A stretch of 14,644 bases of DNA from Paracoccaceae bacterium. Lineage in GTDB: Bacteria; Pseudomonadota; Alphaproteobacteria; Rhodobacterales; Rhodobacteraceae. Location: contig JABSSB010000053.1 of assembly GCA_013214715.1 (NCBI GenBank), positions 1 to 14,644 on the forward strand, in the 5' to 3' direction. Position 1 is the first letter of the stretch. Every line of letters starts with the position of its first letter. The notes below the pieces were generated by a model that was not told the DNA's origin, did not search any database, and saw only the letters and a program-made list of their open reading frames with translations. A program made the translations under genes and the position numbers. Positions 1 to 6,796 of the stretch are shown piece by piece.

Positions 1-1685
1 ATGTCGCAAAGGCGGTTGTCCCGATTCCCGACATTCCCACCGACCCGATCGACACCCCACGCCGCGATCCGGGCGAGATGCTGATATATGAAGCCCATGT
101 CAAAGGTCTGACCCGCGAACACCCGCTGGTGGAACCGGAATTGCGCGGCACCTATGAAGGGCTGGTAACAGACGCGATGATCGCGCATTACCAGCGCCTT
201 GGCATCACCGCGATCGAGCTTTTGCCGGTCTATGCCTTCATGGATGATGCTTTCCTGCTGCGGCGCGGGCTGCGCAACTACTGGGGCTATAATTCCATCG
301 GCTTTTTCACGCCCGAGCCGCGCTATTTCGGGCCGTCGGGGCGGGCGGGCTTTCGCGACATGGTGCAGCGCCTGCACGAGGTCGGGATCGAGGTTATTCT
401 GGACGTGGTCTATAACCATACGGCCGAAACCGATCATCTGGGACCGACGATCAGCTTTCGTGGGCTCGACAATGCCAGCTATTACCGGCTGATGCCGGGG
501 CAGCCGCGGTTTTATGCCAATGACACCGGCACGGGCAATATGCTCGATTTTTCAAATCCCTATGTGCAACGCATGGTGCTGGACAGTCTGCGGTATTGGG
601 TCGAGGTGATGGGCGTGGACGGGTTCCGCTTTGATCTCGCCGCCACGCTGGGCCGGGAAAAGGCGGGCTTTGACCCCGGCGCGGGCTTTCTCGATGCGCT
701 GCGGCAGGACCCGGTGCTGGCGGGCGTGCGCCTGATTGCTGAGCCGTGGGATATCGGACCGGGCGGGTATCAGTTGGGCCGTTTCCCGCCCGAATTTGCC
801 GAATGGAATGACCAATATCGCGATGCGGTGCGGCGGTTCTGGCGCGGTGACAAACACAGCGCGCAGGAACTGGCAGCGCGGCTTTTGGGTTCGGCAGATC
901 ATTTCGATCATGACGGGCGGCGGGCCTGGAGCTCGGTCAATTTCGTCACCGCGCATGATGGGTTCACGCTGGCGGATTTGACCCGCTATACCAGCCGCCA
1001 CAACCTGGCCAATGGCGAAGACAATCGCGACGGGCATCAGGCCAATTTCGGCAGCAATTTCGGCGTCGAAGGAGCATCATCCGACCCGGAAATCCAGCGC
1101 CACCGACGCCGCCGCCAGATCAACCTGATGGCCACGCTGCTTCTGTCGCAGGGCACGCCGATGATGCTGGCCGGGGATGAGATCGGGAATACGCAGCACG
1201 GCAACAACAACGCCTATTGTCAGGACAATGCGCTGGGCTGGGTGAATTGGGACAAGGCGGATCTGGGATTGCTTGAGGTCATGCGCGGTCTGACCGCGCT
1301 GCGCCAACGCTTTGCCGTGTTGCGACAGACACGGTTCCTGCATGGCCGACAGCGTGCGCAGGATGGGTTGCCGGATGTCGAATGGCTGTCGCTGGATGGG
1401 GGCGCTCTGGATTGGCGCGACCCTGATCTGGGCGAATTTGCCCTATTGCTGCGCGGCTGCGCCGACGCGCCTGCAGGCGATATGGACAGCGTTCTGATCG
1501 TCATCAACGGGCGCGATGGCGATCTGGGCCTGACCCTGCCATCCTTGCCCAAAGGGCAGGACTGGCGGTGCGTGTTCAACAGCGCTTTGGACGATCCATT
1601 TGCTGCGAACGCCCTGCCCGCAAGCGGTGCGCAATGCCTTGGTCAATCTGTCATGCTCTGCGTGCAACACCGCGCAGCGGCCTGA
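1..1685 (+). CDS. glgX: Glycogen debranching enzyme GlgX, 5' end outside window
   Basis: GH13 isoamylase-type enzyme that hydrolyses alpha-1,6 branches of limit-dextrin glycogen in the cytoplasm. The frame is open from base 3, reading VAKAVVPIPDIPTDP before the ATG at 78, so that ATG is internal and the gene begins upstream of the window. The four GH13 regions are in order: DVVYNHT (402-422), GFRFDLA with nucleophile Asp at 633-635, AEPWD with acid/base Glu at 741-743, and TAHDG with the transition-state Asp at 957-959. About 560 residues are present. Full GlgX proteins are near 700, so the missing part should be the N-terminal CBM48 domain. The stop TGA (1683-1685) lies 5 bp from the stop of the convergent membrane-protein gene, leaving no room for a separate terminator. 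Partners such as glgA, glgB, glgC or glgP are not in view. The family call is firm. Confidence 0.95.
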   Translation, partial: VAKAVVPIPDIPTDPIDTPRRDPGEMLIYEAHVKGLTREHPLVEPELRGTYEGLVTDAMIAHYQRLGITAIELLPVYAFMDDAFLLRRGLRNYWGYNSIGFFTPEPRYFGPSGRAGFRDMVQRLHEVGIEVILDVVYNHTAETDHLGPTISFRGLDNASYYRLMPGQPRFYANDTGTGNMLDFSNPYVQRMVLDSLRYWVEVMGVDGFRFDLAATLGREKAGFDPGAGFLDALRQDPVLAGVRLIAEPWDIGPGGYQLGRFPPEFAEWNDQYRDAVRRFWRGDKHSAQELAARLLGSADHFDHDGRRAWSSVNFVTAHDGFTLADLTRYTSRHNLANGEDNRDGHQANFGSNFGVEGASSDPEIQRHRRRRQINLMATLLLSQGTPMMLAGDEIGNTQHGNNNAYCQDNALGWVNWDKADLGLLEVMRGLTALRQRFAVLRQTRFLHGRQRAQDGLPDVEWLSLDGGALDWRDPDLGEFALLLRGCADAPAGDMDSVLIVINGRDGDLGLTLPSLPKGQDWRCVFNSALDDPFAANALPASGAQCLGQSVMLCVQHRAAA

Positions 1686-1690
1686 GCGCG

Positions 1691-2380
1691 TCAGATCAGG
1701 CCGAGCCCGGTGAACAGATACAGCACCGCATCCACCATGAGGACCACGCCGCCAATCAAAAAGATCGTCGGCAGAATGTAAGCCGAGTATTTTTCGACCG
1801 TCTCATTGATCCTTTGCAAGACCGGCATGGCGGCGGGTCCGATCAAAGCCACGCTAAGTGGGACCAGTAGGAAGGGTACGGTATAGAGAAAATTGTAGAT
1901 CAACAGATTGGGCAATATCTGCGCCTCGTCCAGCTTCAGCAGCTGGTTGATGAAGGCGAAATAGGGCAAGGCAAACGGCGCGCCGATGAAATTGATGACC
2001 GCGCCCAGAAAGAACGTGCCAACAAGGCCAGCGTCCTTCATCGAATCTTCGGGCGCGTCTGCTTTTGGCGGTTTGATGCGCCAGCGCAGCCCGATCCAGA
2101 TCAACGCGATCCCCAAGACCAGACCAAAGACGTAATCTCCGGGCTGGGGGTGAGACCAACGTGCCAGAAACGGGCCAAGCTGATCGGCCAGCAGGTCCGC
2201 CAGCCCGTAGATGATCAGGGCGCCGGACAGCAGATAAGCCGCTGTGTGACCAAGGATCAGGCTGATCGCGCTGAGCATCGGCCGGCTTTGTGTGACCGAG
2301 ATGATCACGGCGGCCAACAGAACCGGGTTGGCCATATCGACCAGAAGGATCGGCAATGACACCGTCCATAATTCGCTCAT
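1691..2380 (-). CDS. GAP/Sap-family integral membrane protein
   Basis: A 229-residue, strongly hydrophobic protein with about six transmembrane segments. The N-terminus begins MSELWTVSLPILLVDMANP, and a charged cytoplasmic stretch (residues about 105-117, RIKPPKADAPEDSMK) splits it into two three-helix halves. The pattern fits the GAP / Sap (sulfolipid-addressing-like) family, relatives of LysE-type exporters; the transported substrate is unknown. The start is supported by GAGG about 6 nt upstream of the ATG (minus-strand GAGGAAACCATG). The gene stands alone, convergent with glgX, and its upstream side faces the gene-poor region. The family assignment rests on overall pattern rather than a catalytic motif. 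A LysE/cadmium-resistance-type transporter is the alternative. Confidence 0.75.
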   Translation of the reverse strand: MSELWTVSLPILLVDMANPVLLAAVIISVTQSRPMLSAISLILGHTAAYLLSGALIIYGLADLLADQLGPFLARWSHPQPGDYVFGLVLGIALIWIGLRWRIKPPKADAPEDSMKDAGLVGTFFLGAVINFIGAPFALPYFAFINQLLKLDEAQILPNLLIYNFLYTVPFLLVPLSVALIGPAAMPVLQRINETVEKYSAYILPTIFLIGGVVLMVDAVLYLFTGLGLI

Positions 2381-2691
2381 GGTTTCCTCACATATGCTGT
2401 GGTCCTGCGGCTCGCGTTAGCCTTGCAAGTATTGCCGGGCGTAGCAATGCCCTTCCCAGGTCTTGCGGGGACAGATCAGGGCAACTTGCACCAGTGCCGC
2501 GTCTTGACAGTGACAGCGCCGGTTGACCGTTTTGGCACGGCATGTGCTACCGTTAAAACACGCAGATCACACTCTGTTTAGGCGTCGAATGGCGGCCTCA
2601 TGGCCTGTTGCAAAACTATAACCTGATAAGTTTTTTCTTCGGTCACCCTTTTGAACAGGGACGCGGTCTCTTCGATGCCCCGATCAATTAA
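2381..2691. other. Intergenic, locally AT-rich, no gene recognised
   Basis: No convincing reading frame was found on either strand. Items seen: a TTGACC box at 2523-2528 without a clear -10; GGCCTGTTGCAAAA at 2602-2615, which resembles the terminal repeat of IS6-family elements (GGCTCTGTTGCAAA) with one base missing; and an AT-rich stem AAAACT (2612-2617) / AGTTTT (2629-2634) followed by a T run to 2636, which could act as a weak plus-strand terminator. Base composition falls clearly below the neighbours between about 2612 and 2710. This suggests a scar or a recently gained patch rather than an ordinary promoter region. Confidence 0.4.
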
Positions 2692-2814
2692 AATAATGCA
2701 ATTACCGATGGTTACGATGACACCAACCTATACACTGACTGTTTCATCCGGACGGATGGCCCGAACAATCAAGAGATTGCAACCCCGTCCACGCTGAGTT
2801 TCACCGGGCCAGAT

Positions 2815-3111
2815 GTGGTCGACGCGCTGATCCAGATCAACGCCCCCGGATCGGTCCGGGTGGATATCGCAAGCGAAGCTTTGGCGCTGTTTCGGGATGA
2901 CCCTGATCAATTGGGTCTTGAAGAAGGGTCCGGCGCCTTTGGCCCCGGCGTCGAAATCGCGCTAAGCTCCATCCCCGGAATTCAAATCACTGAGAATGTG
3001 GACGCAACCGGTCCGACACGCGGCGATGACGATCTGCGTGGCACGCGCAGCGACATCGCGCTGCAACAGCTACGCAATGATATTGAGGTCATCCGAGCAG
3101 CCTGCCATTAG
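2815..3111 (+). CDS. Unrecognised open frame, possible 3' remnant of a gene
   Basis: I do not recognise this protein. The frame is open from just after the TAA at 2689-2691 through to the TAG at 3109-3111 (139 codons), but it holds no ATG. The first usable start is GTG at 2815, with no good ribosome binding site, giving 98 residues. The codons upstream of 2815 read sensibly (ITDGYDDTNLYTDCFIRTDG), so the real coding frame probably extends 5' of the GTG. The product is acidic and soluble, with Gly/Asp/Pro-rich turns, one Cys near the C-terminus and no membrane segment. GC at third positions is lower than in neighbours. Lack of a start, the stop at 2689 and the AT-rich flank favour a truncated or decaying gene. 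A short real gene with a non-ATG start is the alternative. Confidence 0.35.
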   Translation: MVDALIQINAPGSVRVDIASEALALFRDDPDQLGLEEGSGAFGPGVEIALSSIPGIQITENVDATGPTRGDDDLRGTRSDIALQQLRNDIEVIRAACH

Positions 3112-3228
3112 CCGCCAGACCAACGGTCGACGCGAGGCTCACGCAACGTCGGCCCATGGCGGGCATGGACATGTCTGGCACAGCCACTACGGTCTCAATC
3201 CTGGCGTGACAGACGGGTAAGGGTGTTC
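3112..3228. other. Leader upstream of the hydrolase gene
   Basis: Short gap between the unrecognised frame and the hydrolase. It ends in a good ribosome binding site (TAAGGG at 3217-3222) placed 6 nt before the ATG at 3229. One frame here reads a His-rich tail (HGGHGHVWHSHYG, ending at the TAA at 3218-3220), but it has no start or upstream support, so it is not called as a gene. No clear -35/-10 pair was found. Confidence 0.35.
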
Positions 3229-4200
3229 ATGGCACAGGCCTCGGATTTTCGGCCGCCGCTTTGGCTGCGGTCGGGCATGGTGCAGACCGTTCTGGCCAGC
3301 AGCAAACGCCGACAGGCGCGGTTTTCCGCGTTTGAGGCCGCCGGGCAGCGGGTGGAACTGAACGCCGGGCCGGGGCGACGGAGCACGGCCTATTTGAACC
3401 TGCACCGGGATCAGCGCGGATTGGTAGTATTGTTGCATGGCTGGCTGGGGGGGCCGGGCTCGGGCTATGTCCTATCGACGGCGCAGTCGCTTCATGAGGC
3501 CGGGCTATCGGTGGCCCGCGTGACCTTGCCCGATCAGGGGGAAGCCGCGCTTCTGACGCGCGAGGTGATCGACCTGACCCGGCATGATGTGCTGCGGACC
3601 GCGCTGCTGGATCTTCTGGGCCAGCTAGAGGATCAGCCCGTCGGGCTTATGGGCTTTTCGCTGGGCGGCAATTTCGCGTTTCGGCTGGCGCGGGATCACG
3701 CGCAGCATCCGATCCCGAACCTGCGCCATGTCATTGGGGCCAGCGCCGTGATCGAGCCCGAGGATACCTGTACGCAAATCGATGCGATTGGCCTGTTTCG
3801 ACGTTATTTTCTGAAGAAGTTTCTGCGCCTGTCGCAAGAGAAACAGGCCGTTTTTCCGGATTTGCCCGGGGTCTCGGATCTTCTGGGCCAGCGTACAATC
3901 CGTGCGGTGACCGAAATCTCGGTCCGGCATTACACGCGGTTTCCGTCGCTTGATGCCTATTTTGAAGGTTACCGGATCGGGCGTTGCGACTTGGCCGGGG
4001 CGGCTGTCCCGGTCACGCTGCTGACAGCACTGGATGATCCGATCGTCCGGCCTCAATACGCGCAGGGTTTGACCGATGGGCCGGGGTTTGAGCGCATCTT
4101 CACCCGGCATGGCGGGCATAACGGCTTTTATACGCGCTTTCCCGCGCAGGTTTTCAGCGATCACCTTGCCGTGGACCGGTTCACGCGTGATCTGAGGTGA
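3229..4200 (+). CDS. YheT-type alpha/beta-fold hydrolase
   Basis: A 323-residue cytoplasmic alpha/beta hydrolase of the YheT (COG0429) family, presumed to act on ester or thioester substrates; the natural substrate is unknown. The nucleophile elbow is GFSLGGN with Ser144, typical of this family. The oxyanion-side motif is HGWLGGPGSGY (residues 70-80), the acid is Asp269 or Asp270 in TALDDPIV, and the catalytic His is His297 in GGHNGF. All three triad positions are present and length is normal. The ATG at 3229 is chosen over the in-frame GTG at 3223 because AAGGG at 3218-3222 is correctly spaced only for the ATG. There is no signal peptide. It is a single gene, convergent with the cyclase operon across a structured spacer. 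Confidence 0.88.
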   Translation: MAQASDFRPPLWLRSGMVQTVLASSKRRQARFSAFEAAGQRVELNAGPGRRSTAYLNLHRDQRGLVVLLHGWLGGPGSGYVLSTAQSLHEAGLSVARVTLPDQGEAALLTREVIDLTRHDVLRTALLDLLGQLEDQPVGLMGFSLGGNFAFRLARDHAQHPIPNLRHVIGASAVIEPEDTCTQIDAIGLFRRYFLKKFLRLSQEKQAVFPDLPGVSDLLGQRTIRAVTEISVRHYTRFPSLDAYFEGYRIGRCDLAGAAVPVTLLTALDDPIVRPQYAQGLTDGPGFERIFTRHGGHNGFYTRFPAQVFSDHLAVDRFTRDLR

Positions 4201-4222
4201 TCGGCTATGTCTTCAACGGTAC

Positions 4223-4249
4223 GCAGAGTGGATCGCAGATCCGCTCTGC
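4223..4249. terminator. Hairpin just downstream of the hydrolase gene
   Basis: Inverted repeat of 12 bp with a 3-nt loop: GCAGAGTGGATC (4223-4234), loop GCA, GATCCGCTCTGC (4238-4249), with one G-T pair. It lies 23 bp after the hydrolase stop and directly before a larger folded element. There is no T run, so Rho-independent termination is uncertain. It may serve both convergent genes as an RNA 3'-end stabiliser. Confidence 0.5.
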
Positions 4250-4250
4250 A

Positions 4251-4350
4251 GGGTTTGGGTCAGGCAGCGCGCCTTCGGCGCGCTGACCTCGCATACCCCA
4301 CCTTCGCGCCAGCGCCGCGGCTGCAAGCCGCGGCGCCCTGCCCAACCGGG
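4251..4350. repeat. Three-helix structured intergenic element
   Basis: Two near-perfect hairpins are enclosed by a long-range stem. Hairpin A: CAGCGCGCC (4265-4273), loop TTC, GGCGCGCTG (4277-4285); the top is a C(TTCG)G tetraloop. Hairpin B: GCGCCGCGGCT (4312-4322), loop GCA, AGCCGCGGCGC (4326-4336). Outer stem: GG, TTGGG and CAGG (within 4252-4264, two single-T bulges) pair with CCTG, CCCAA and CC (4337-4347). The outer stem abuts hairpin A and hairpin B with no gap, giving a three-way junction with one unpaired linker (4286-4311). It sits between convergent stops at 4200 and 4384. It may be a bidirectional terminator, a dispersed REP-like repeat or a structured RNA; copy number elsewhere cannot be judged from this window. 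Confidence 0.55.
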
Positions 4351-4355
4351 ACAGA

Positions 4356-4370
4356 CCCATCTTTAATGGG
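4356..4370. terminator. Small hairpin before the cyclase stop codon
   Basis: CCCAT (4356-4360), five-base loop, ATGGG (4366-4370), lying just downstream of the cyclase stop in the minus direction. The stem is short and has no convincing T tract, so any terminator role is weak and probably shared with the larger folds next to it. Confidence 0.25.
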
Positions 4371-4383
4371 GCGGGAGGGGCGG

Positions 4384-6045
4384 TCAGCCTGTGTCGTCCT
4401 TCCGAGGGAAGACAAGGATTTGTACGGGTTGGGCGCGGCCGCGCACGTCGATCTGATGCAGCTCGGCCCCGTCGGCGGCTATCCCGGCCAGGTCGATGAC
4501 ATCCTGCGACACAATCAGACGCGCACCGTATTGTTTGGTCGCCGCTTCGAGCCGGCTGGCCGTGTTGACCACATCGCCCACCGCCGTGAGCCCGCTGCTG
4601 CGGCCGTGTCCGATTTCCCCGACAATCACGCGCCCGGCATGGATGCCAATACCCAGGCGCAGCGGCGCGGGCAGGTCGGCCTGCATGTCGCCATTGATCC
4701 GCGCCATCCGCGCCTGCATTTCTTCCGCAGCCTCAATGGCCGCGCGTGCGCCAACCTCGGGCGTGCTGTCCACACCAAAAAGTGCCATCACCCCATCGCC
4801 CATGAACTTGTCCACGCGCCCCCCCGCGGCCTCGATCGCGGCGCCCATCTCTCGGGCATAGCGGTTGAGCAGGAAGACTACATCATAAGGCAGCTTCTCT
4901 TCGGTCAGGCTGGTGAAACCGCGTAGATCAGCAAAGAGGATCGAGATCACCCGCTCCTCCCCTGCGCGCAGATCGGCGGCGCGTCGCGCCAGCCCCGGCC
5001 CGGCCGATGGCGTGACCAGCAGGGTCACATTGACATCAGCCTGCGGGCGCAGCTGACAGGCCAGCCGCACGCCCGGCCCGGCTTTGACGCGGGCCAGCAC
5101 GGCCTGCTCCTCGGCATCAGGCGGGCTCAGTGCTCCGTCGGCGGCCACCACCTGCACCCGACAGGTCGAACAGCGCCCGCGCCCGCCGCAAACCGCCGCA
5201 TGCGGCACGCCATGATCGCGGCTCACATCCAGGATCGAGGCACCTTTATTGGCCCGTATGCTGCGCCCACCGGTATAGCGCACCAAAAACTGACCCGCTC
5301 GCCGTTCCACTCGCAACCGGATCGCCCGCGCCGCGAGGACAGCCAGAACCGCCACGCCATAGCCTATGGCCACCTGCATCGACACCGTATTGATCCCCGC
5401 CAGCTGTGCCTGGCTCAGCCCCGAGAGCGGGGCCAGCGCCTGCCCGAACCAGTCGGGATCAGTGGCGATGCGCAGCAAAACCTCGCGCCCCGAGGACACG
5501 AAGCCTGCAAGACCCGCCACCGGCAGCGCAACGGCGCCTGCCGCCAGCACGCCGCGCCAGCTGTCGAACCACGGCTTCAGCCGCAGCCAGAAATACACGC
5601 CCAGACAGCCATGCAGCCAGGCCGCGCCAAGGCCCACCAGTTGCTGGAGGGCCGTGGTACGGCCATCGGTCCAGAAATAGGCCTGCAGCAGGCGGTAGTT
5701 GTAATTGACGTCGTAAAGCTCTCCGAACCCCCGGATCGCCACCACATGCAACGCCAGCAGCACAGGGATTGCCAGCCCCATCACCAGCTGCGCGGCCTCG
5801 GTCAGGGGCATCACCAGGCGCCGCCTGCGATAGAGGCTGTGAAAGGCGAGCGCGACATGCGCCGCAAGCGACCCGTAAAGCAGCGCCAGGACCGGCGGGG
5901 CCGAAATCACGCGCCCCACGGCGTCACCCATTGCAGACATCGCCTCGATCCCGGCCAGCCCCAGCGACAGGTTGCCCAGATGCAGGGTGACATAGCTGAA
6001 CAGAACCAGACCAGAGATCAGCCGCACTCGGCGCAGGGTCCACAT
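4384..6045 (-). CDS. cyaC: Class III adenylate cyclase with cytochrome-b-like anchor and 2Fe-2S domain (CyaC type)
   Basis: A 553-residue membrane enzyme expected to make cAMP. Residues 1-242 hold six membrane segments with histidines placed as in diheme-b succinate-dehydrogenase-like anchors: His22, His63, His69, His100 and His145. Residues about 250-345 form a ferredoxin domain with cluster ligands Cys286, Cys292, Cys295 (CX5CX2C) and Cys330. Residues about 364-547 form the cyclase domain with metal ligands Asp373 and Asp417, adenine-selecting Lys413 and Asp491, and transition-state residues Asn494 and Arg498, all intact. This domain order matches Sinorhizobium CyaC, described as redox/quinone responsive. 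The ATG at 6045 is preferred because AAAAGG lies about 10 nt upstream; longer in-frame starts run into DUF1194. It follows DUF1194 by 55 bp on the same strand. Heme and quinone sensing here are inferred from family. Confidence 0.88.
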   Translation of the reverse strand: MWTLRRVRLISGLVLFSYVTLHLGNLSLGLAGIEAMSAMGDAVGRVISAPPVLALLYGSLAAHVALAFHSLYRRRRLVMPLTEAAQLVMGLAIPVLLALHVVAIRGFGELYDVNYNYRLLQAYFWTDGRTTALQQLVGLGAAWLHGCLGVYFWLRLKPWFDSWRGVLAAGAVALPVAGLAGFVSSGREVLLRIATDPDWFGQALAPLSGLSQAQLAGINTVSMQVAIGYGVAVLAVLAARAIRLRVERRAGQFLVRYTGGRSIRANKGASILDVSRDHGVPHAAVCGGRGRCSTCRVQVVAADGALSPPDAEEQAVLARVKAGPGVRLACQLRPQADVNVTLLVTPSAGPGLARRAADLRAGEERVISILFADLRGFTSLTEEKLPYDVVFLLNRYAREMGAAIEAAGGRVDKFMGDGVMALFGVDSTPEVGARAAIEAAEEMQARMARINGDMQADLPAPLRLGIGIHAGRVIVGEIGHGRSSGLTAVGDVVNTASRLEAATKQYGARLIVSQDVIDLAGIAADGAELHQIDVRGRAQPVQILVFPRKDDTG

Positions 6046-6100
6046 GGCCAACAAACCTTTTGACGCGTTGGCCCACCCAAACACGAGGGCGGCCGCAGGT

Positions 6101-6793
6101 CTACTTGCTTGTGGCCTGATACTGGCCGTAAACCGGTGACACCTCGCGCAACAATTTGCGCCGCATCGCTTCGGCATAGTCGTCAAAGCCTTGCGTGACC
6201 TCGACAAAGGCCAATGGCCCGCGGATGACCTCGGTTTCAAAATAGGCTGGCAACCCCGCCGGACCGGTATCGATCACAAGGGCGTTGACCACCAGATCAG
6301 GTGGCAGACCCGCGCCAATCACGCCGGGGGGCGGCCCGCTATTGCTGGGGCCGTCTCCTGAAATATCCAGCGTCTGCTGTACACAATGCGACCGCTGCGC
6401 CAAAAGCGCGGCACCAAATTCCATCGCGGCGCCCAAAGCGGTGCGCCCGGTCTGGGCGCGCTGCGGCAGGTCACGCAGCGCCGCCGCCACTGCCGCCAGC
6501 GCGACATCGCTGTCGATCGCGGTCCAATCTACCAGCAGCGCCTGATCATAGGCCCCGCTGAATTCAAAGATGGCCAGGTCAAGAACCGCATCGGGCGATC
6601 CGATCATCGCCGCGCGCACCAGCGGATCCGTCAAGGCCGTGGCGAGCCCGTGGCGTTGCTGCCGAAACTCACCCAGATCCACCGAAAGCGATACGTCCAG
6701 CGCCAGAACCAATGCCTGGCGACAGGGCTGCGCCAGCGCAGGCGTGCAGGCCAAAGCCGCCGCCAGACCCAGCCCTGCTGCGCCGCGCCACAT
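6101..6793 (-). CDS. DUF1194 protein, secreted von Willebrand A-like
   Basis: A 230-residue protein with an N-terminal signal peptide (MWRGAAGLGLAAALACTPALA, likely cut after Ala21), so periplasmic or exported. The remainder is a von Willebrand factor A-like fold of the DUF1194 family. The metal-site motif DxSxS is Asp33-Val-Ser35-Leu-Ser37, followed by Thr118 in TGRTALG and Asp147 in ISGDG, so the MIDAS residues look complete. Ligand and role are unknown. The start codon lies 3 bp after the dehydrogenase stop, implying co-transcription and likely translational coupling, and the cyclase follows after 55 bp. A partner role in envelope sensing with the cyclase is possible but only inferred. There is no lipobox and no C-terminal anchor. 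Confidence 0.85.
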   Translation of the reverse strand: MWRGAAGLGLAAALACTPALAQPCRQALVLALDVSLSVDLGEFRQQRHGLATALTDPLVRAAMIGSPDAVLDLAIFEFSGAYDQALLVDWTAIDSDVALAAVAAALRDLPQRAQTGRTALGAAMEFGAALLAQRSHCVQQTLDISGDGPSNSGPPPGVIGAGLPPDLVVNALVIDTGPAGLPAYFETEVIRGPLAFVEVTQGFDDYAEAMRRKLLREVSPVYGQYQATSK

Positions 6794-6796
6794 GGC

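Noticed and set aside
78..80. ATG as the start of glgX
   Set aside because: The same frame is open to the window edge and encodes residues (KAVV...) that belong to GlgX before this ATG, and the CBM48 domain would be missing.
2523..2550. Plus-strand promoter (TTGACC with a downstream TGCTAC)
   Set aside because: The -10 match is poor, and there is no clear gene at a suitable distance.
2996..3220. Short frame with a His-rich end (HGGHGHVWHSHYG), possible metal-binding peptide
   Set aside because: Its first two-thirds only overlap another frame, there is no start or ribosome binding site, and the His run is too short to stand alone.
4251..4350. tRNA or tmRNA, because of the branched fold
   Set aside because: Only three helices, no CCA end, no T-loop or anticodon-arm sequence.
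5200..6063. 287-codon plus-strand open frame opposite the cyclase anchor
   Set aside because: Shadow frame of the cyclase; composition biased to Arg, Gln, His and Pro with no motif.
6046..6240. Longer N-terminus for the cyclase (start at 6240)
   Set aside because: It would overlap DUF1194 by about 140 bp and encodes an Arg/Cys/Ser-rich stretch unlike the family. The ATG at 6045 has a ribosome binding site and begins right before the first membrane helix.
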